Shown piece by piece: positions 42,750 to 51,899 of a DNA stretch of 64,000 nt. Numbering within the stretch: position 1 is the first letter of the stretch; each line of letters starts with the position of its first letter. This stretch comes from Pusillimonas sp. (GTDB taxonomy: Bacteria > Pseudomonadota > Gammaproteobacteria > Burkholderiales > Burkholderiaceae_B), in contig NZ_JAJUFE010000007.1 in the NCBI RefSeq assembly GCF_029263785.1, forward strand, positions 24,251-88,250, read 5' to 3'. A model generated the notes under the pieces. That model ran no database searches, had not been told where the DNA came from, and saw only the letters and a program-made list of their open reading frames with translations. The translations under genes were made by a program, and so were the position numbers.

Positions 42750-44048
42750 TCAATGTAGTTTAACGCGTGGCGCACTTCGTTTGAGCAAGAGTCGCCCTAT
42801 GGCCATGACACTGGTACGCACCAGGCCCAACACCGCCAGATGATGCATCAGGTGCAGGCTCATGTACATGACCCGCGCCACAAGCCCTTCCACAAACCAG
42901 CTCTTGCCCGAGAGCACCCCCATGAGACTGCCCACGCCGCGGGTATGTCCCACCGCAACCAGCGAACCGTAATCCTTGAACCGGAAGGGTTCGGCCGGCA
43001 CTTCGGCTCCTCGAATACGCGCGCCCAGAACCGGCATGAGGTACTTGGCCTGTTGATGCGCAACCTGGGCGCGGGCTGGCAAATATTCGCCCTCTTTGCT
43101 CCAGGGCACCTGGGCGCAGTCTCCCAGAGCGAAAATGTTGGGGTCATCCGTGCGCAGGCGACGGTCAACAATAATCTGGTTGAGGTGATTGACTTCGAGA
43201 CCCAGCGTGGCCAGGAATGACGGTGCCTCGATGCCGGCAGCCCACACGCAGATATCGCAGGGATACTGGCCGCCATTCGAGTCGGTAAGCGATTTTTCCT
43301 GCACCGACGCTACACGGACGGACGTACGCACCTCGATACCGCGTTGTCGCAGCAGGCGCTCAGCAGCAGCGGACATTTTCGGAGGCAGGGCAGACAATAT
43401 GCGATCTGCACCTTCGAGCAAGATAATCTGCACCCCGTGCACCGGATCAAAGCGGTCCAGACCGTAATAGCGAATGTTGTGGCTCGCTTCGACCAATTCT
43501 GCCGCAAGCTCAACGCCAGTCGCTCCACCACCTACGATTGCGATTCTCAACGGGTCTGGAGGCTCGGGGCTGTTATTGGCGATAACCAGCTTGCGCAAAA
43601 ACAATTTGCGAAAGCGTTCGGCCTGCTGGGTTGAATCCAGAGCTACGGCGAACTCCGAGGCGCCAGGCGTACCGAAAAAGTTTGAGCGGCTTCCTACCGC
43701 AATTACCAGTGTGTCGTACGACACCTGACGAGCCGGGAAGATCACATGATTGTCGTCCACGACGGGATTCAAACGAATCAGACGCGCGTCGCGGTCCATG
43801 CCCGACATCTCGCCGTAGATAAAGGTGAAGCCGTTGTCCTTCGCCATCATGGCGTAAGACAATCCCTCTCGATGAATATCAAGCGTACCCGCTGCCACTT
43901 CGTGGAGCGAGGGCTTCCAGATATGGTCGGACGCATTGTCGACCAGAAAGATGTGTTCAGGGCCGAACTGACGCCCCAGTTTGGAGGCCAGTTCAAGGCC
44001 TCCTGCGCCGCCACCAACAATAACCACTTTGTGTGCCTGTTCGTCCAT
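42750..44048 (-). CDS. ndh: Type II NADH:quinone oxidoreductase
   Basis: A 432-residue flavoprotein. FAD-binding GGGAGGLELASKLG near the N-terminus, the NADH Rossmann motif IVGGGATGVELAAEL, CVWAAGIEAPSFL and the second FAD contact NIFALGDCAQVPW are present. A C-terminal amphipathic/hydrophobic segment (MYMSLHLMHHLAVLGLV) would attach it to the membrane. Transfers electrons from NADH to quinone without proton pumping, which can feed cytochrome bd. Start ATG gives MDEQAHKVVIVGGG. Confidence 0.93.
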   Translation of the reverse strand: MDEQAHKVVIVGGGAGGLELASKLGRQFGPEHIFLVDNASDHIWKPSLHEVAAGTLDIHREGLSYAMMAKDNGFTFIYGEMSGMDRDARLIRLNPVVDDNHVIFPARQVSYDTLVIAVGSRSNFFGTPGASEFAVALDSTQQAERFRKLFLRKLVIANNSPEPPDPLRIAIVGGGATGVELAAELVEASHNIRYYGLDRFDPVHGVQIILLEGADRILSALPPKMSAAAERLLRQRGIEVRTSVRVASVQEKSLTDSNGGQYPCDICVWAAGIEAPSFLATLGLEVNHLNQIIVDRRLRTDDPNIFALGDCAQVPWSKEGEYLPARAQVAHQQAKYLMPVLGARIRGAEVPAEPFRFKDYGSLVAVGHTRGVGSLMGVLSGKSWFVEGLVARVMYMSLHLMHHLAVLGLVRTSVMAIGRLLLKRSAPRVKLH

Positions 44049-44152
44049 GCATCTTCCTTTCGGGATGATTCGGTCAGCGCACACTCACGATGATGCCATG
44101 AGCGACGCGGAGGGACCCAGTGGAAATGCGGAGGCAACTCCAGCAGCAAGAT

Positions 44153-44188
44153 CGCGCCATGCCCCGGCCTGTGCCGGAGCATGGCGCG
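44153..44188 (-). other. Strong stem-loop after ppsA
   Basis: CGCGCCATGC (44153-44162) pairs perfectly with GCATGGCGCG (44179-44188), with more GC pairs inside. It follows the ppsA stop by eight bases on the minus strand. No U-tract follows, so it may be a factor-dependent terminator or an mRNA 3'-end stabiliser. Confidence 0.5.
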
Positions 44189-44196
44189 CGCACTAC

Positions 44197-46587
44197 TTAA
44201 TTAGCGCTGGAGGCCATGCTGCCGCTTTTGGCCAGCCTTTGCCAGGTTTCAACCACCGTATCGGGGTTGAGCGACATCGACAATATGCCTTCGTCGCGAA
44301 GCCACTCGGCCAGATCAGGATGATCGCTGGGGCCCTGACCGCAAATGCCAACATATTTGCCGGCAGCCAGACATGCCTTGATGGCGCGGTTCAGCATGAA
44401 CTTGACTGCTTCGTCGCGTTCGTCGAAGTCGGCGGCAAGCAGCTCCATGCCCGAATCACGATCGAGGCCCAGTGTGAGCTGGGTCATGTCGTTTGAACCG
44501 ATGGAGAAACCATCGAAATGCTGCAGGAACTTATCGGCCAGAAGCGCGTTGGACGGCACTTCGCACATCATGATCAGGCGCAGACCGTTTTCGCCGCGTG
44601 CCAGCCCATTGCGTGCCAGCAGATCGACCACACGCTCGGCCTGCGATACTGTACGCACGAACGGCACCATGATCTCGACGTTGGTCAGGCCCATTTCGTC
44701 GCGCACCTTCTTGAGCGCTTCGCATTCCATGCGGAAGCATTCTTCGAACTCGGCCGACAGGTAACGCGATGCACCGCGGAAGCCCAGCATCGGGTTCTCT
44801 TCTTCGGGCTCGTAGCGCGAGCCGCCAACGAGCTTGCGATATTCGTTGGACTTGAAGTCGGACAAACGAACAATGACCGGCTTCGGGTAGAAGGCCGCTG
44901 CAATGGTGGCCACACCCTCGGCAAGCTTCTCGACAAAGAAAGCGCGTGGGCTTGCGTAACCACGGGCCGCCGATTCCACCGCTTTTTTGAGCTCGCTGTC
45001 GACATTGGGGTAGTCGAGAACGGCCTTCGGGTGGACATTGATGTTGTTGTTGATGATGAATTCGAGACGAGCCAGGCCTACGCCGGCGTTCGGGATCTGC
45101 GAGAAGTCGAACGCCAGTTGCGGGTTGCCCACGTTCATCATGACCTTGAGGCCGATGTCGGGCATTTCGCCCCAGCGCACTTCTTCGATTTCGGTTTCGA
45201 TCAGGCCGTCGTAAATTCGGCCTTCGTCGCCTTCAGCGCACGATACGGTAACTTCCTTGCCGTCTTCGAGCACATCGGTGGCATTTGCGCATCCGACCAC
45301 AGCCGGAATGCCCAGCTCGCGTGCGATGATGGCGGCGTGACAAGTACGGCCGCCACGGTTCGTGACAATCGCCGAGGCCAGCTTCATCACCGGCTCCCAG
45401 TTTGGATCGGTCATGTCAGTAACCAGGATGTCACCGGCCTTGACCTGATCCATCTGCGAGATATCGCCCACAATGCGAACCTTGCCGGAGCCGATCTTTT
45501 GACCGATTGCACGACCGGTAACAAGGATCTCGCCGGTCGCTTTCAGGCGATAGCGTTCCTGGACGTCTTGCGGCCCCTGTTGCGACTTGACCGTTTCGGG
45601 GCGAGCCTGAAGGATATAGATCTTGCCGTCAACACCATCGCGGCCCCACTCGATATCCATCGGCCGCTTGTAGTGCTGCTCGATAATGACGGCATAGCGC
45701 GCCAGTTCGATGACCTCGTCATCGGTAAGCGAATAGCGGTTGCGCTCGGAAACGGGCACATCTACCGTACGCACGCCTTCGCCGGCGCTGCGGTCGGGGT
45801 TGAACTCCATCTTGATAAGCTTGGAGCCGATGCGACGGCTGATAATAGGGTAATGGCCTGCTGCCAGCGTAGGCTTGAATACGTAGAACTCGTCAGGGTT
45901 GACAGCGCCCTGCACCACGGTTTCGCCCAGACCGTAAGACGACGTGATGAACACCACATCGTTGAAGCCCGATTCGGTATCCAGGGTAAACATCACCCCG
46001 GCGCTACCTTTGTCGGAACGCACCATGCGCTGGATACCGGCTGACAGCGCGACCTCGGCGTGTGCATAACCCTTGTGTACGCGATACGAAATGGCACGGT
46101 CGTTGTACAGCGAAGCGAAAACCTGACGCACCTTGTCGAGCACATCATCGATGCCGACAACGTTCAGGAAGGTTTCCTGCTGGCCTGCAAACGATGCATC
46201 GGGAAGGTCTTCGGCAGTGGCGGACGAACGCACGGCAAAAGAGCCCTTGCCGTCGGCGTCGAGCTTGGCGAATGCCTCTCGGATGGCTTTTTCGAGAGCT
46301 TCAGGGAATGGAGTTTCGACGATCCACTGACGGATCTGGGAACCGGCTTCGGCAAGTTCGCGGACATCGTCAGGGTTGAGCGTGGAAAGACGTTGGGCAA
46401 TACGCTCGTCGAGCCCTGTGGACTTCAGAAACTCGCGAAAGGCGTCAGCCGTGGTGGCAAAGCCACCGGGAACCCGCACCCCGGCTCCCGCCAGCTGGCT
46501 GATCATTTCGCCCAGGGAAGCGTTTTTGCCCCCCACCGAGTCAACATCCGTCATGCGGAGCTGCTCGAACGATACTACGTAAGACAT
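44197..46587 (-). CDS. ppsA: Phosphoenolpyruvate synthase (pyruvate, water dikinase)
   Basis: A 796-residue three-domain enzyme: N-terminal ATP-binding domain ([34 protein letters not shown]), swivelling phosphohistidine domain ([21 protein letters not shown], His about residue 417) and C-terminal PEP/pyruvate TIM barrel ([25 protein letters not shown]). Converts pyruvate + ATP + water to PEP + AMP + Pi for gluconeogenesis. I start at the ATG at 46587 preceded by AAGGTGA; the open frame upstream runs across the promoter. Divergent from its regulator ppsR. Confidence 0.97.
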   Translation of the reverse strand: MSYVVSFEQLRMTDVDSVGGKNASLGEMISQLAGAGVRVPGGFATTADAFREFLKSTGLDERIAQRLSTLNPDDVRELAEAGSQIRQWIVETPFPEALEKAIREAFAKLDADGKGSFAVRSSATAEDLPDASFAGQQETFLNVVGIDDVLDKVRQVFASLYNDRAISYRVHKGYAHAEVALSAGIQRMVRSDKGSAGVMFTLDTESGFNDVVFITSSYGLGETVVQGAVNPDEFYVFKPTLAAGHYPIISRRIGSKLIKMEFNPDRSAGEGVRTVDVPVSERNRYSLTDDEVIELARYAVIIEQHYKRPMDIEWGRDGVDGKIYILQARPETVKSQQGPQDVQERYRLKATGEILVTGRAIGQKIGSGKVRIVGDISQMDQVKAGDILVTDMTDPNWEPVMKLASAIVTNRGGRTCHAAIIARELGIPAVVGCANATDVLEDGKEVTVSCAEGDEGRIYDGLIETEIEEVRWGEMPDIGLKVMMNVGNPQLAFDFSQIPNAGVGLARLEFIINNNINVHPKAVLDYPNVDSELKKAVESAARGYASPRAFFVEKLAEGVATIAAAFYPKPVIVRLSDFKSNEYRKLVGGSRYEPEEENPMLGFRGASRYLSAEFEECFRMECEALKKVRDEMGLTNVEIMVPFVRTVSQAERVVDLLARNGLARGENGLRLIMMCEVPSNALLADKFLQHFDGFSIGSNDMTQLTLGLDRDSGMELLAADFDERDEAVKFMLNRAIKACLAAGKYVGICGQGPSDHPDLAEWLRDEGILSMSLNPDTVVETWQRLAKSGSMASSAN

Positions 46588-46615
46588 AAAGTCACCTTTA
46601 ACACTATAGAAGAAA

Positions 46616-46682
46616 GCTTGTTTGGCAAGAGCACACACAGCCGGCAGATGTGACCTACAATCTATGCTCTGGCCAAACAGGC
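46616..46682. promoter_or_regulatory. Large symmetrical dyad in the ppsA-ppsR divergent promoter region
   Basis: Two 17-base arms (46616-46632 and 46666-46682) are inverted copies with 15 of 17 positions matching; each holds TGTTTGGC on its own strand. They are 33 bases apart. The left arm overlaps the expected -35 of ppsA (TATAGT -10 near 46603-46608 on the minus strand). Suggests a shared regulator reading both promoters. Confidence 0.5.
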
Positions 46683-46753
46683 TTGGCGGCCAAAAAGCCG
46701 CGCAAGGTTCGATTGTACTCGTTTCCCCACCCATTCTGCCGCCTTCCCCCCTC

Positions 46754-47587
46754 ATGACATCCACACCCATCGAGCACACCGTTTTCATCGTCTCCGACAG
46801 CACGGGCATCACTGCCGAAACCTTCTCACATGCCGTCCTGTCGCAATTCGAACAAGTCAAATTCACACCCGTGCGGATTCCCTTTATCGATGGGATCGAA
46901 AAGGCCACCGAAGCCGCCAATCGCATCAATCGATGCGCCGAAAAAGAACAGCGTCCACCACTGGTTTTCAGCACCCTGGTCAACCCCGACATCGCCTACG
47001 TCATCCGCCAGTCCAACTGCACCTTCCTCGACCTGTTCGGCACCTTTGTCAAGCCTATCGAAGAGGCGCTCGACATGAAATCGAGCCACTCTATCGGCCG
47101 CTCCCATATGGGAGGCCTTTCGCCCCAATATCACAACCGTATCGAGGCCATCAACTTCAGCCTCGCACACGACGACGGACAGTTTGTTCACGGGCTTGAA
47201 CAGGCCGACGTCATCCTGGTGGGCGTTTCCCGCTGCGGAAAAACCCCCACCAGCCTGTATCTGGCCATGCAGTATGCGGTCAAAGCCGCCAATTTCCCCC
47301 TGATTCCCGAAGATTTCGAGCGTGGCACCCTGCCCGCCACCCTTGCTCCATACCGCGGCAAACTCTTTGGCCTGTCCATCCAGCCCGAACGGCTCGCCGA
47401 AGTGCGCAACGAACGCCGGCCCGGCAGCCAGTACGCCTCGCTTCAGCAATGCCGCTACGAAGTCGCCGAAGCCGAACGCCTGATGCGCATGGAAAACATC
47501 CCCTGCCTGTCCACAACTACCCGGTCAATCGAAGAAATTTCCACCAAAATCCTGGAAGAAATCGGCCTCAATCGCCGCAGTTATTGA
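46754..47587 (+). CDS. ppsR: PEP synthase regulatory protein (bifunctional kinase/pyrophosphorylase)
   Basis: A 277-residue DUF299 protein. [12 protein letters not shown] at the N-terminus, [15 protein letters not shown], and the P-loop-like [15 protein letters not shown] are family hallmarks. It inactivates PpsA by ADP-dependent threonine phosphorylation and reactivates it by Pi-dependent removal. Divergent location from ppsA is the usual arrangement. Start [11 protein letters not shown] is chosen; the longer frame upstream covers the promoter. Confidence 0.95.
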   Translation: MTSTPIEHTVFIVSDSTGITAETFSHAVLSQFEQVKFTPVRIPFIDGIEKATEAANRINRCAEKEQRPPLVFSTLVNPDIAYVIRQSNCTFLDLFGTFVKPIEEALDMKSSHSIGRSHMGGLSPQYHNRIEAINFSLAHDDGQFVHGLEQADVILVGVSRCGKTPTSLYLAMQYAVKAANFPLIPEDFERGTLPATLAPYRGKLFGLSIQPERLAEVRNERRPGSQYASLQQCRYEVAEAERLMRMENIPCLSTTTRSIEEISTKILEEIGLNRRSY

Positions 47588-47628
47588 TAAGAACGGTTGA
47601 TCGGACCTTAATCCGCAAACGGTAACTA

Positions 47629-47662
47629 CTGCGGGTGCCGTAATGCTGCGGGTGTCGTAATG
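47629..47662. repeat. 17-bp tandem duplication
   Basis: CTGCGGGTGCCGTAATG is followed immediately by CTGCGGGTGTCGTAATG (one mismatch). It lies 41 bases after the ppsR stop, just ahead of the structured element. Confidence 0.8.
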
Positions 47663-47694
47663 GGTCATACCACGCTCGAATGTAAGCCGTTGGA

Positions 47695-47886
47695 GGCAAG
47701 CACGGGTGCGGCGAACGTTCATACCGCACCGTTTCCTTGCGGTCAGAGCGGGGGAAGTCGGCGACAGCCTGTCCGAATCCCGAAGCGCGTAGCGCTGAGG
47801 TTGAGTTCTGCCGCCGCCTGCTCTGGCCGCAAGGAAACGAGTAGCCCGAAGGGCTGCGGGATGCGTTTGACGAGCCCGTGCTTGCC
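47695..47886 (+). repeat. Structured intergenic element (long nested inverted repeats)
   Basis: This fills the 373-base gap between ppsR and the rRNA methyltransferase gene. The outer arms GGCAAGCACGGG (47695-47706) and CCCGTGCTTGCC (47875-47886) are perfect. The inner 22-base arms (47731-47752 and 47817-47838) pair along their full length in a plus-strand RNA, using two G-U wobbles. Small hairpins sit in the internal loops: GTGCGG/CCGCAC, AGCCC/GGGCT and AGCGC/GCGCT. Short open frames here are best explained by the repeats, not protein. It could be a MITE/REP-type element or a non-coding RNA. Confidence 0.6.
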
Positions 47887-47960
47887 TTCAGCGGCGCTTT
47901 AGAACCCCCCTGCACCACTGCCAGTGAGAGCCGCAAGCACGCATCCAGGCACGAGCCGTA

Positions 47961-48737
47961 CTAGAGCGCCAGTAACCGCTGCCGCCGATGCTCAAACAAG
48001 CAAACCGCCGCCGCAGCCGCCACATTCAGCGACTCCACTTCCCGCACCTGAGGAATGAAAACACGCCGATCCGCCAGTTTCAGCAGATCCGCCGAGACAC
48101 CCTGCCCTTCATTACCCATCAGCCAGGCACACTCCACCGGCAACGCCACCTCGTACAGCGACACCGCATCATCCAGCGCCGTGGCAATCAAGGGTACAAC
48201 CAGCTTCTGTCGCAACGCCAGAAGATCAAGATCCTCGTACAGGCCCATCACAAAATGCGCACCCTGCCCACTGCGAAGCACCTTGGGAGTCCAGGCTCCC
48301 GCACAGCCCCTGGAAAGAAACGCCTGATCGATTCCCGCAGCGGCTGCAGTGCGCAACAAGGTTCCCAGGTTACCCGGATCCTGGACCCGGTCCAGCCAGA
48401 GACTCATGCCGCCAATCTGCGCTGGCAGCTTCGGATCCCGAACCTCGACCAGAAAATACACCCCCTGGTTTTCCGGCACCTGAGAAAGTCGCCGGGCCAG
48501 CGACGGCTCACAGCCCGCCACCCGATCCGAAGGCAAGCGATCGAGCAGCTCGGCCACTTGCGGGTCACGCTGCAAACGTTCCAGATCGAACAGGGCATAG
48601 ACAGGCAAACCCCGATGTCGCAGCCATTCCTGGCACAGGTGAACGCCTTCGAGAAGCGTCTGATCCTTGCGTCGTCCCGTCGCCAGACGCGCGAATTGCT
48701 TGAAGCGAGGATTCTCGCGCGACGTGATCTGCTTCAC
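47961..48737 (-). CDS. TrmH/SpoU-family RNA 2'-O-methyltransferase
   Basis: A 258-residue SPOUT methyltransferase: N-terminal RNA-binding substrate domain (TSRENPRFKQFARLATG) and a C-terminal knot with LWLDRVQDPGNLGTLLRTAAAAGI, LMGNEGQGVSADLLKLADRRVFIPQ and ESLNVAAAAAVCLFE. These are the three SpoU motifs. rRNA or tRNA substrate is not resolved (RlmB or TrmH-like). The start is a GTG with AGGAG upstream. Confidence 0.9.
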   Translation of the reverse strand: MKQITSRENPRFKQFARLATGRRKDQTLLEGVHLCQEWLRHRGLPVYALFDLERLQRDPQVAELLDRLPSDRVAGCEPSLARRLSQVPENQGVYFLVEVRDPKLPAQIGGMSLWLDRVQDPGNLGTLLRTAAAAGIDQAFLSRGCAGAWTPKVLRSGQGAHFVMGLYEDLDLLALRQKLVVPLIATALDDAVSLYEVALPVECAWLMGNEGQGVSADLLKLADRRVFIPQVREVESLNVAAAAAVCLFEHRRQRLLAL

Positions 48738-48746
48738 CGTCGGCTC

Positions 48747-49418
48747 CTACGTGCTTTGTTCAAACACCAGATGCGTGACATGCACCTGGGCAACCTGGCC
48801 CTCGACGTCTTGAGCCGAGCAATGCCTGACGGGTGCGAAACTGCGACGATGTGCGGGGCATGGACCGTGCGCCCTGAGCCTTTCCAGGTGAATCGCCGTG
48901 GCGTAGCCCTTGTGACGATCAAACTCATATTGCGGGTACTGTTCATGCAGTTGCAGGCAATCCGCATCGCGCGCAGTCTTGGCGAGAATCGACGCCGCCG
49001 ATATAGCCGGCACCAGCGCGTCACCCTGCACCACCGCCTGAGCCGAGCAAGCCAGTCCTTTGGGCACCATATTGCCGTCCACCAGCGCCTGCACGGGTTT
49101 GATGGACAATCCCGCGCAGGCGCGGCGCATGGCCAGCATCGTCGCCTGCAAAATATTGAGCGTGTCGATCTCGTGAACACTTGCACTTGCAATGCACCAC
49201 GCCAGCGACCGTTCACGTATCAGGGCTGCGAGTTCCTCACGCCGCTGTGCACACAGTTTCTTGGAATCGTCCAGCCCCTTGACAGGACGGGTCGGATCGA
49301 GAATTACCGCCGCAGCATAAACCGGACCGGCCAGAGGTCCGCGCCCTGCTTCATCTATGCCTGCCAGATGCAGGATTGGGGGCATGTCGCCGAACATGTC
49401 AGTCTGCACCGTGCTCAT
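48747..49418 (-). CDS. rnhB: Ribonuclease HII
   Basis: A 223-residue RNase HII. Catalytic acid residues: [14 protein letters not shown] at the N-terminus, DDSKKL and the VDGNMVP Asp. Removes RNA from RNA-DNA hybrids, including single ribonucleotides. Lies downstream of lpxB in the conserved envelope cluster. The ATG is used; GTG two codons earlier is possible. Confidence 0.95.
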   Translation of the reverse strand: MSTVQTDMFGDMPPILHLAGIDEAGRGPLAGPVYAAAVILDPTRPVKGLDDSKKLCAQRREELAALIRERSLAWCIASASVHEIDTLNILQATMLAMRRACAGLSIKPVQALVDGNMVPKGLACSAQAVVQGDALVPAISAASILAKTARDADCLQLHEQYPQYEFDRHKGYATAIHLERLRAHGPCPAHRRSFAPVRHCSAQDVEGQVAQVHVTHLVFEQST

Positions 49419-49436
49419 CTCCACCTTATTGACAAG

Positions 49437-50615
49437 CTAAACATTACGCAGCGCCTCGTTCAGAATTGCCTGGGCCGCCAAGCCCGGCGTGTCGCGCAGC
49501 AGCGTCTTATGCATCTCGGTAAAGCGAGCCGCTGTCTGTCTGGCGTAATCCGCGTCAGTCAACGACTTCCAGGTTGCCGCAGCGAGTTTCTCGGGGGTGG
49601 CATCGTCTTGCAGCAGCTCCGGTACCGCGAAATCGTTCAGAAGCACATTGGGAAGCCCGACCCACGGTACCAGCGGACGCGACTGTCCCGACTTCCAGGC
49701 CATGATACGCCGCATCGCCGCAGACAGCACATAAGAAATCACCATCGGTCGCTTGAACAGCGCCGCCTCCAGGGTCGCAGTGCCGCTGGCCACCAGAACC
49801 GCGTCAGCAGCTTCCAGCGCATCCCAAGCTGCCGGCCTTGATCCCGACACCGCCTTGTCAAGCATCAGTAGTCCGTCTACCGGATACTCGCGCAAAATGG
49901 CTTCAAACTGAGCGCGCCGTTGCGCATTCACCATGGGAACCAGTATTCGCAGCTGCGGTTCCTGCTGGCGAAGCAAACGGACCGCCTGCAAAAACCGGGG
50001 CGCCAAGAGCTTGATTTCCGATGCCCGGCTACCCGGCATGACGGCCAGCACACGCTCGCCAGGATGCAAACCCAGCTGGCCGCGTACGCCGTCCCGGTCA
50101 GGGACCATGGGGATGATTTGAGCCAGTGGGTGGCCCACATACGTTACCGGCACCCCTTCGCTCTGATACAGAGCCTCTTCAAACGGAAACAGCACCAGCA
50201 TGTGGGACACCGCCGATCGAATCTTGTGAATGCGCTCGTAGCGCCAGGCCCAGATGGAAGGCCCGACGAAATGCACAGTGGGAACGCCGGCGTCCCGCAA
50301 CTGTTGCTCAAGTCGAAGATTGAAGTCGGGTGCGTCAATACCCACAAACACATCGGGCTTGTCGCGCATCCAGCGTCGCTTGACGTCACCGTAAGTTCGC
50401 AACAGGCCGGGGAGTCGCTTCAGGGCGTCGACGTAGCCAAAAACAGTCAGGGCATCCATCGAGTGCCACATGTTCAGGCCTTGCCCGGCCATTGCCGGTC
50501 CGCCAATCCCTTCGCAGACACTACCCGGAGCCAGTTCGCTCAGGCCACGCATCACTCGCGCCGCCAAGAGGTCGCCTGAGGGCTCACCGGCCACCATGGC
50601 GATACGCGGACTCAT
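49437..50615 (-). CDS. lpxB: Lipid-A-disaccharide synthase
   Basis: A 392-residue GT-B glycosyltransferase (GT19). MVAGEPSGDLLAARVMRGL at the N-terminus, FVGIDAPDFNLRLE, HFVGPSIWAW and ASGTATLEAALFKRPMVISY are characteristic. Joins UDP-diacylglucosamine and lipid X to the lipid A disaccharide. ATGA overlap with lpxA. Confidence 0.96.
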   Translation of the reverse strand: MSPRIAMVAGEPSGDLLAARVMRGLSELAPGSVCEGIGGPAMAGQGLNMWHSMDALTVFGYVDALKRLPGLLRTYGDVKRRWMRDKPDVFVGIDAPDFNLRLEQQLRDAGVPTVHFVGPSIWAWRYERIHKIRSAVSHMLVLFPFEEALYQSEGVPVTYVGHPLAQIIPMVPDRDGVRGQLGLHPGERVLAVMPGSRASEIKLLAPRFLQAVRLLRQQEPQLRILVPMVNAQRRAQFEAILREYPVDGLLMLDKAVSGSRPAAWDALEAADAVLVASGTATLEAALFKRPMVISYVLSAAMRRIMAWKSGQSRPLVPWVGLPNVLLNDFAVPELLQDDATPEKLAAATWKSLTDADYARQTAARFTEMHKTLLRDTPGLAAQAILNEALRNV

Positions 50616-51406
50616 GCCCGGGCGATGCCTCGAGTCGAAGCATTGAGAAAATCGACCATGACCTGCAAGGCATCCCTGGATTCCGGCTTCTGTGCCTGCA
50701 GGGCGCTGATCTGTTCAGCCGCCTCTTCGATCTTGAGATTGCGCCGATAAAGAATTTTGTAGGCTTCTTTCAGTGCTGAAATGGATTCCGGGCTGAAACC
50801 GCGTCGACTCAGGCCTTCGCTGTTGACCCCCACCGGACGAAAGGGATCCCCCGCCCCGATCACGTAGGGAGGAATATCCTGCCGGATGGAACTTGTGCCG
50901 CCAATCATGCAATGGGCACCAATACGCACAAACTGATGAACTGCCGTCGAACCGCCAAGAATTGCCCAGTCGTCGATATGAATATGTCCGGCCAACTGAA
51001 CATTGTTGGCAATGACTGTATGACTGGCAACCTGGCAGTCGTGCGCAATATGCACGTACGCCATGATCCAGTTGTCGTTACCTACGCGAGTCACGCCAAC
51101 GTCTTGTGCTGTGCCCGTGTTGATCGTGACGTACTCGCGTACCATGTTCCCGTCACCGATCTCGAGCTTGGTGGGCTCGCCGTTGTACTTTTTGTCCTGA
51201 GGCATTCCACCAATCGAACAAAACCGGTAGAAAACGTTGTCCCTGCCTATGGTGGTGTGCCCATCGATGATGCAATGCGGTCCAACCTGTGTTCCCGCCC
51301 CGATGCGCACGCCGGGCCCCACGATGCTGTACGCACCGACGGTAACGTCTTCAGCCAGTTCGGCCTCCGGCGCGATAATGGCGGTGGGATGGATACGCCC
51401 GGTCAT
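50612..51406 (-). CDS. lpxA: UDP-N-acetylglucosamine O-acyltransferase
   Basis: A 264-residue left-handed beta-helix acyltransferase with hexapeptide repeats. The catalytic His region AYVHIAHDCQVASHTVIANN, GHIHIDDWAILGGSTAVHQF, and GLSRRGFS of the C-terminal helix domain are visible. First step of lipid A synthesis, using acyl-ACP. Start overlaps the fabZ stop (TGATG). Confidence 0.97.
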   Translation of the reverse strand: MTGRIHPTAIIAPEAELAEDVTVGAYSIVGPGVRIGAGTQVGPHCIIDGHTTIGRDNVFYRFCSIGGMPQDKKYNGEPTKLEIGDGNMVREYVTINTGTAQDVGVTRVGNDNWIMAYVHIAHDCQVASHTVIANNVQLAGHIHIDDWAILGGSTAVHQFVRIGAHCMIGGTSSIRQDIPPYVIGAGDPFRPVGVNSEGLSRRGFSPESISALKEAYKILYRRNLKIEEAAEQISALQAQKPESRDALQVMVDFLNASTRGIARA

Positions 51407-51858
51407 CAATCCTCCAGCGCGCGAATGGCGCACATCAGCTTCGCTGCCGCCACTTCCTGGCCATCAACAGTGGCTCGAGCACTGTACTTGCACATGGTAC
51501 GGCTCAGGCGATCGGCGGAAACTTCGAGTCGCAACTGGTCGCCCGGCACTACTGGCCTGCGGAACCTTGCGCCATCTACACCAACCAGGTAGTAGGCGAT
51601 CTTGCGATCGGCGGGATTGACCGTGGAATCGCCCTCGAAAGAGAAAAGTGCAGCGGCCTGAGCCATGGCTTCTATGATCAGGACGCCAGGCATGACAGGA
51701 TGATGCGGGAAGTGCCCCTCGAAGAACGGTTCGTTCATTGAAACGTTCTTGATGGCGACAATGCTTTTGCCGGCCTCCATTTCAATGACTCGGTCGATCA
51801 ACAGCATCGGATAGCGATGCGGCAGCCGTTCCATGATTTCTTTGATGTTCAGTTCCAT
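51406..51858 (-). CDS. fabZ: 3-hydroxyacyl-ACP dehydratase FabZ
   Basis: A 150-residue hot-dog-fold dehydratase. [13 protein letters not shown] and the catalytic [22 protein letters not shown] (His and Glu) are intact. Dehydrates 3-hydroxyacyl-ACP in fatty acid synthesis and competes with LpxA/LpxD for 3-hydroxyacyl-ACP. It sits between lpxD and lpxA, the usual order. Confidence 0.97.
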   Translation of the reverse strand: MELNIKEIMERLPHRYPMLLIDRVIEMEAGKSIVAIKNVSMNEPFFEGHFPHHPVMPGVLIIEAMAQAAALFSFEGDSTVNPADRKIAYYLVGVDGARFRRPVVPGDQLRLEVSADRLSRTMCKYSARATVDGQEVAAAKLMCAIRALED

Positions 51859-51899
51859 TTGTTTCTATCCTACCGGCGTCATTCGCGCATGCGCCTTTG

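Noticed and set aside
44153..44188. Stem-loop after ppsA as a rho-independent terminator
   Set aside because: Stem is strong but no U-tract follows on the minus strand, so it is listed only as a stem-loop.
44518..46044. A 508-codon frame antisense to ppsA
   Set aside because: ppsA is intact with all catalytic motifs on the other strand; the antisense frame has no recognisable domain or RBS.
47568..47936. A 122-codon minus-strand frame in the ppsR-methyltransferase gap, and an 80-codon plus-strand frame
   Set aside because: Both frames simply translate the inverted-repeat element; no RBS or domain, and the first overlaps the ppsR end.
47988..49841. A 617-codon plus-strand frame across the methyltransferase, rnhB and lpxB genes
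   Set aside because: Antisense shadow of three recognisable genes; composition is His/Arg/Gln-rich without domains.
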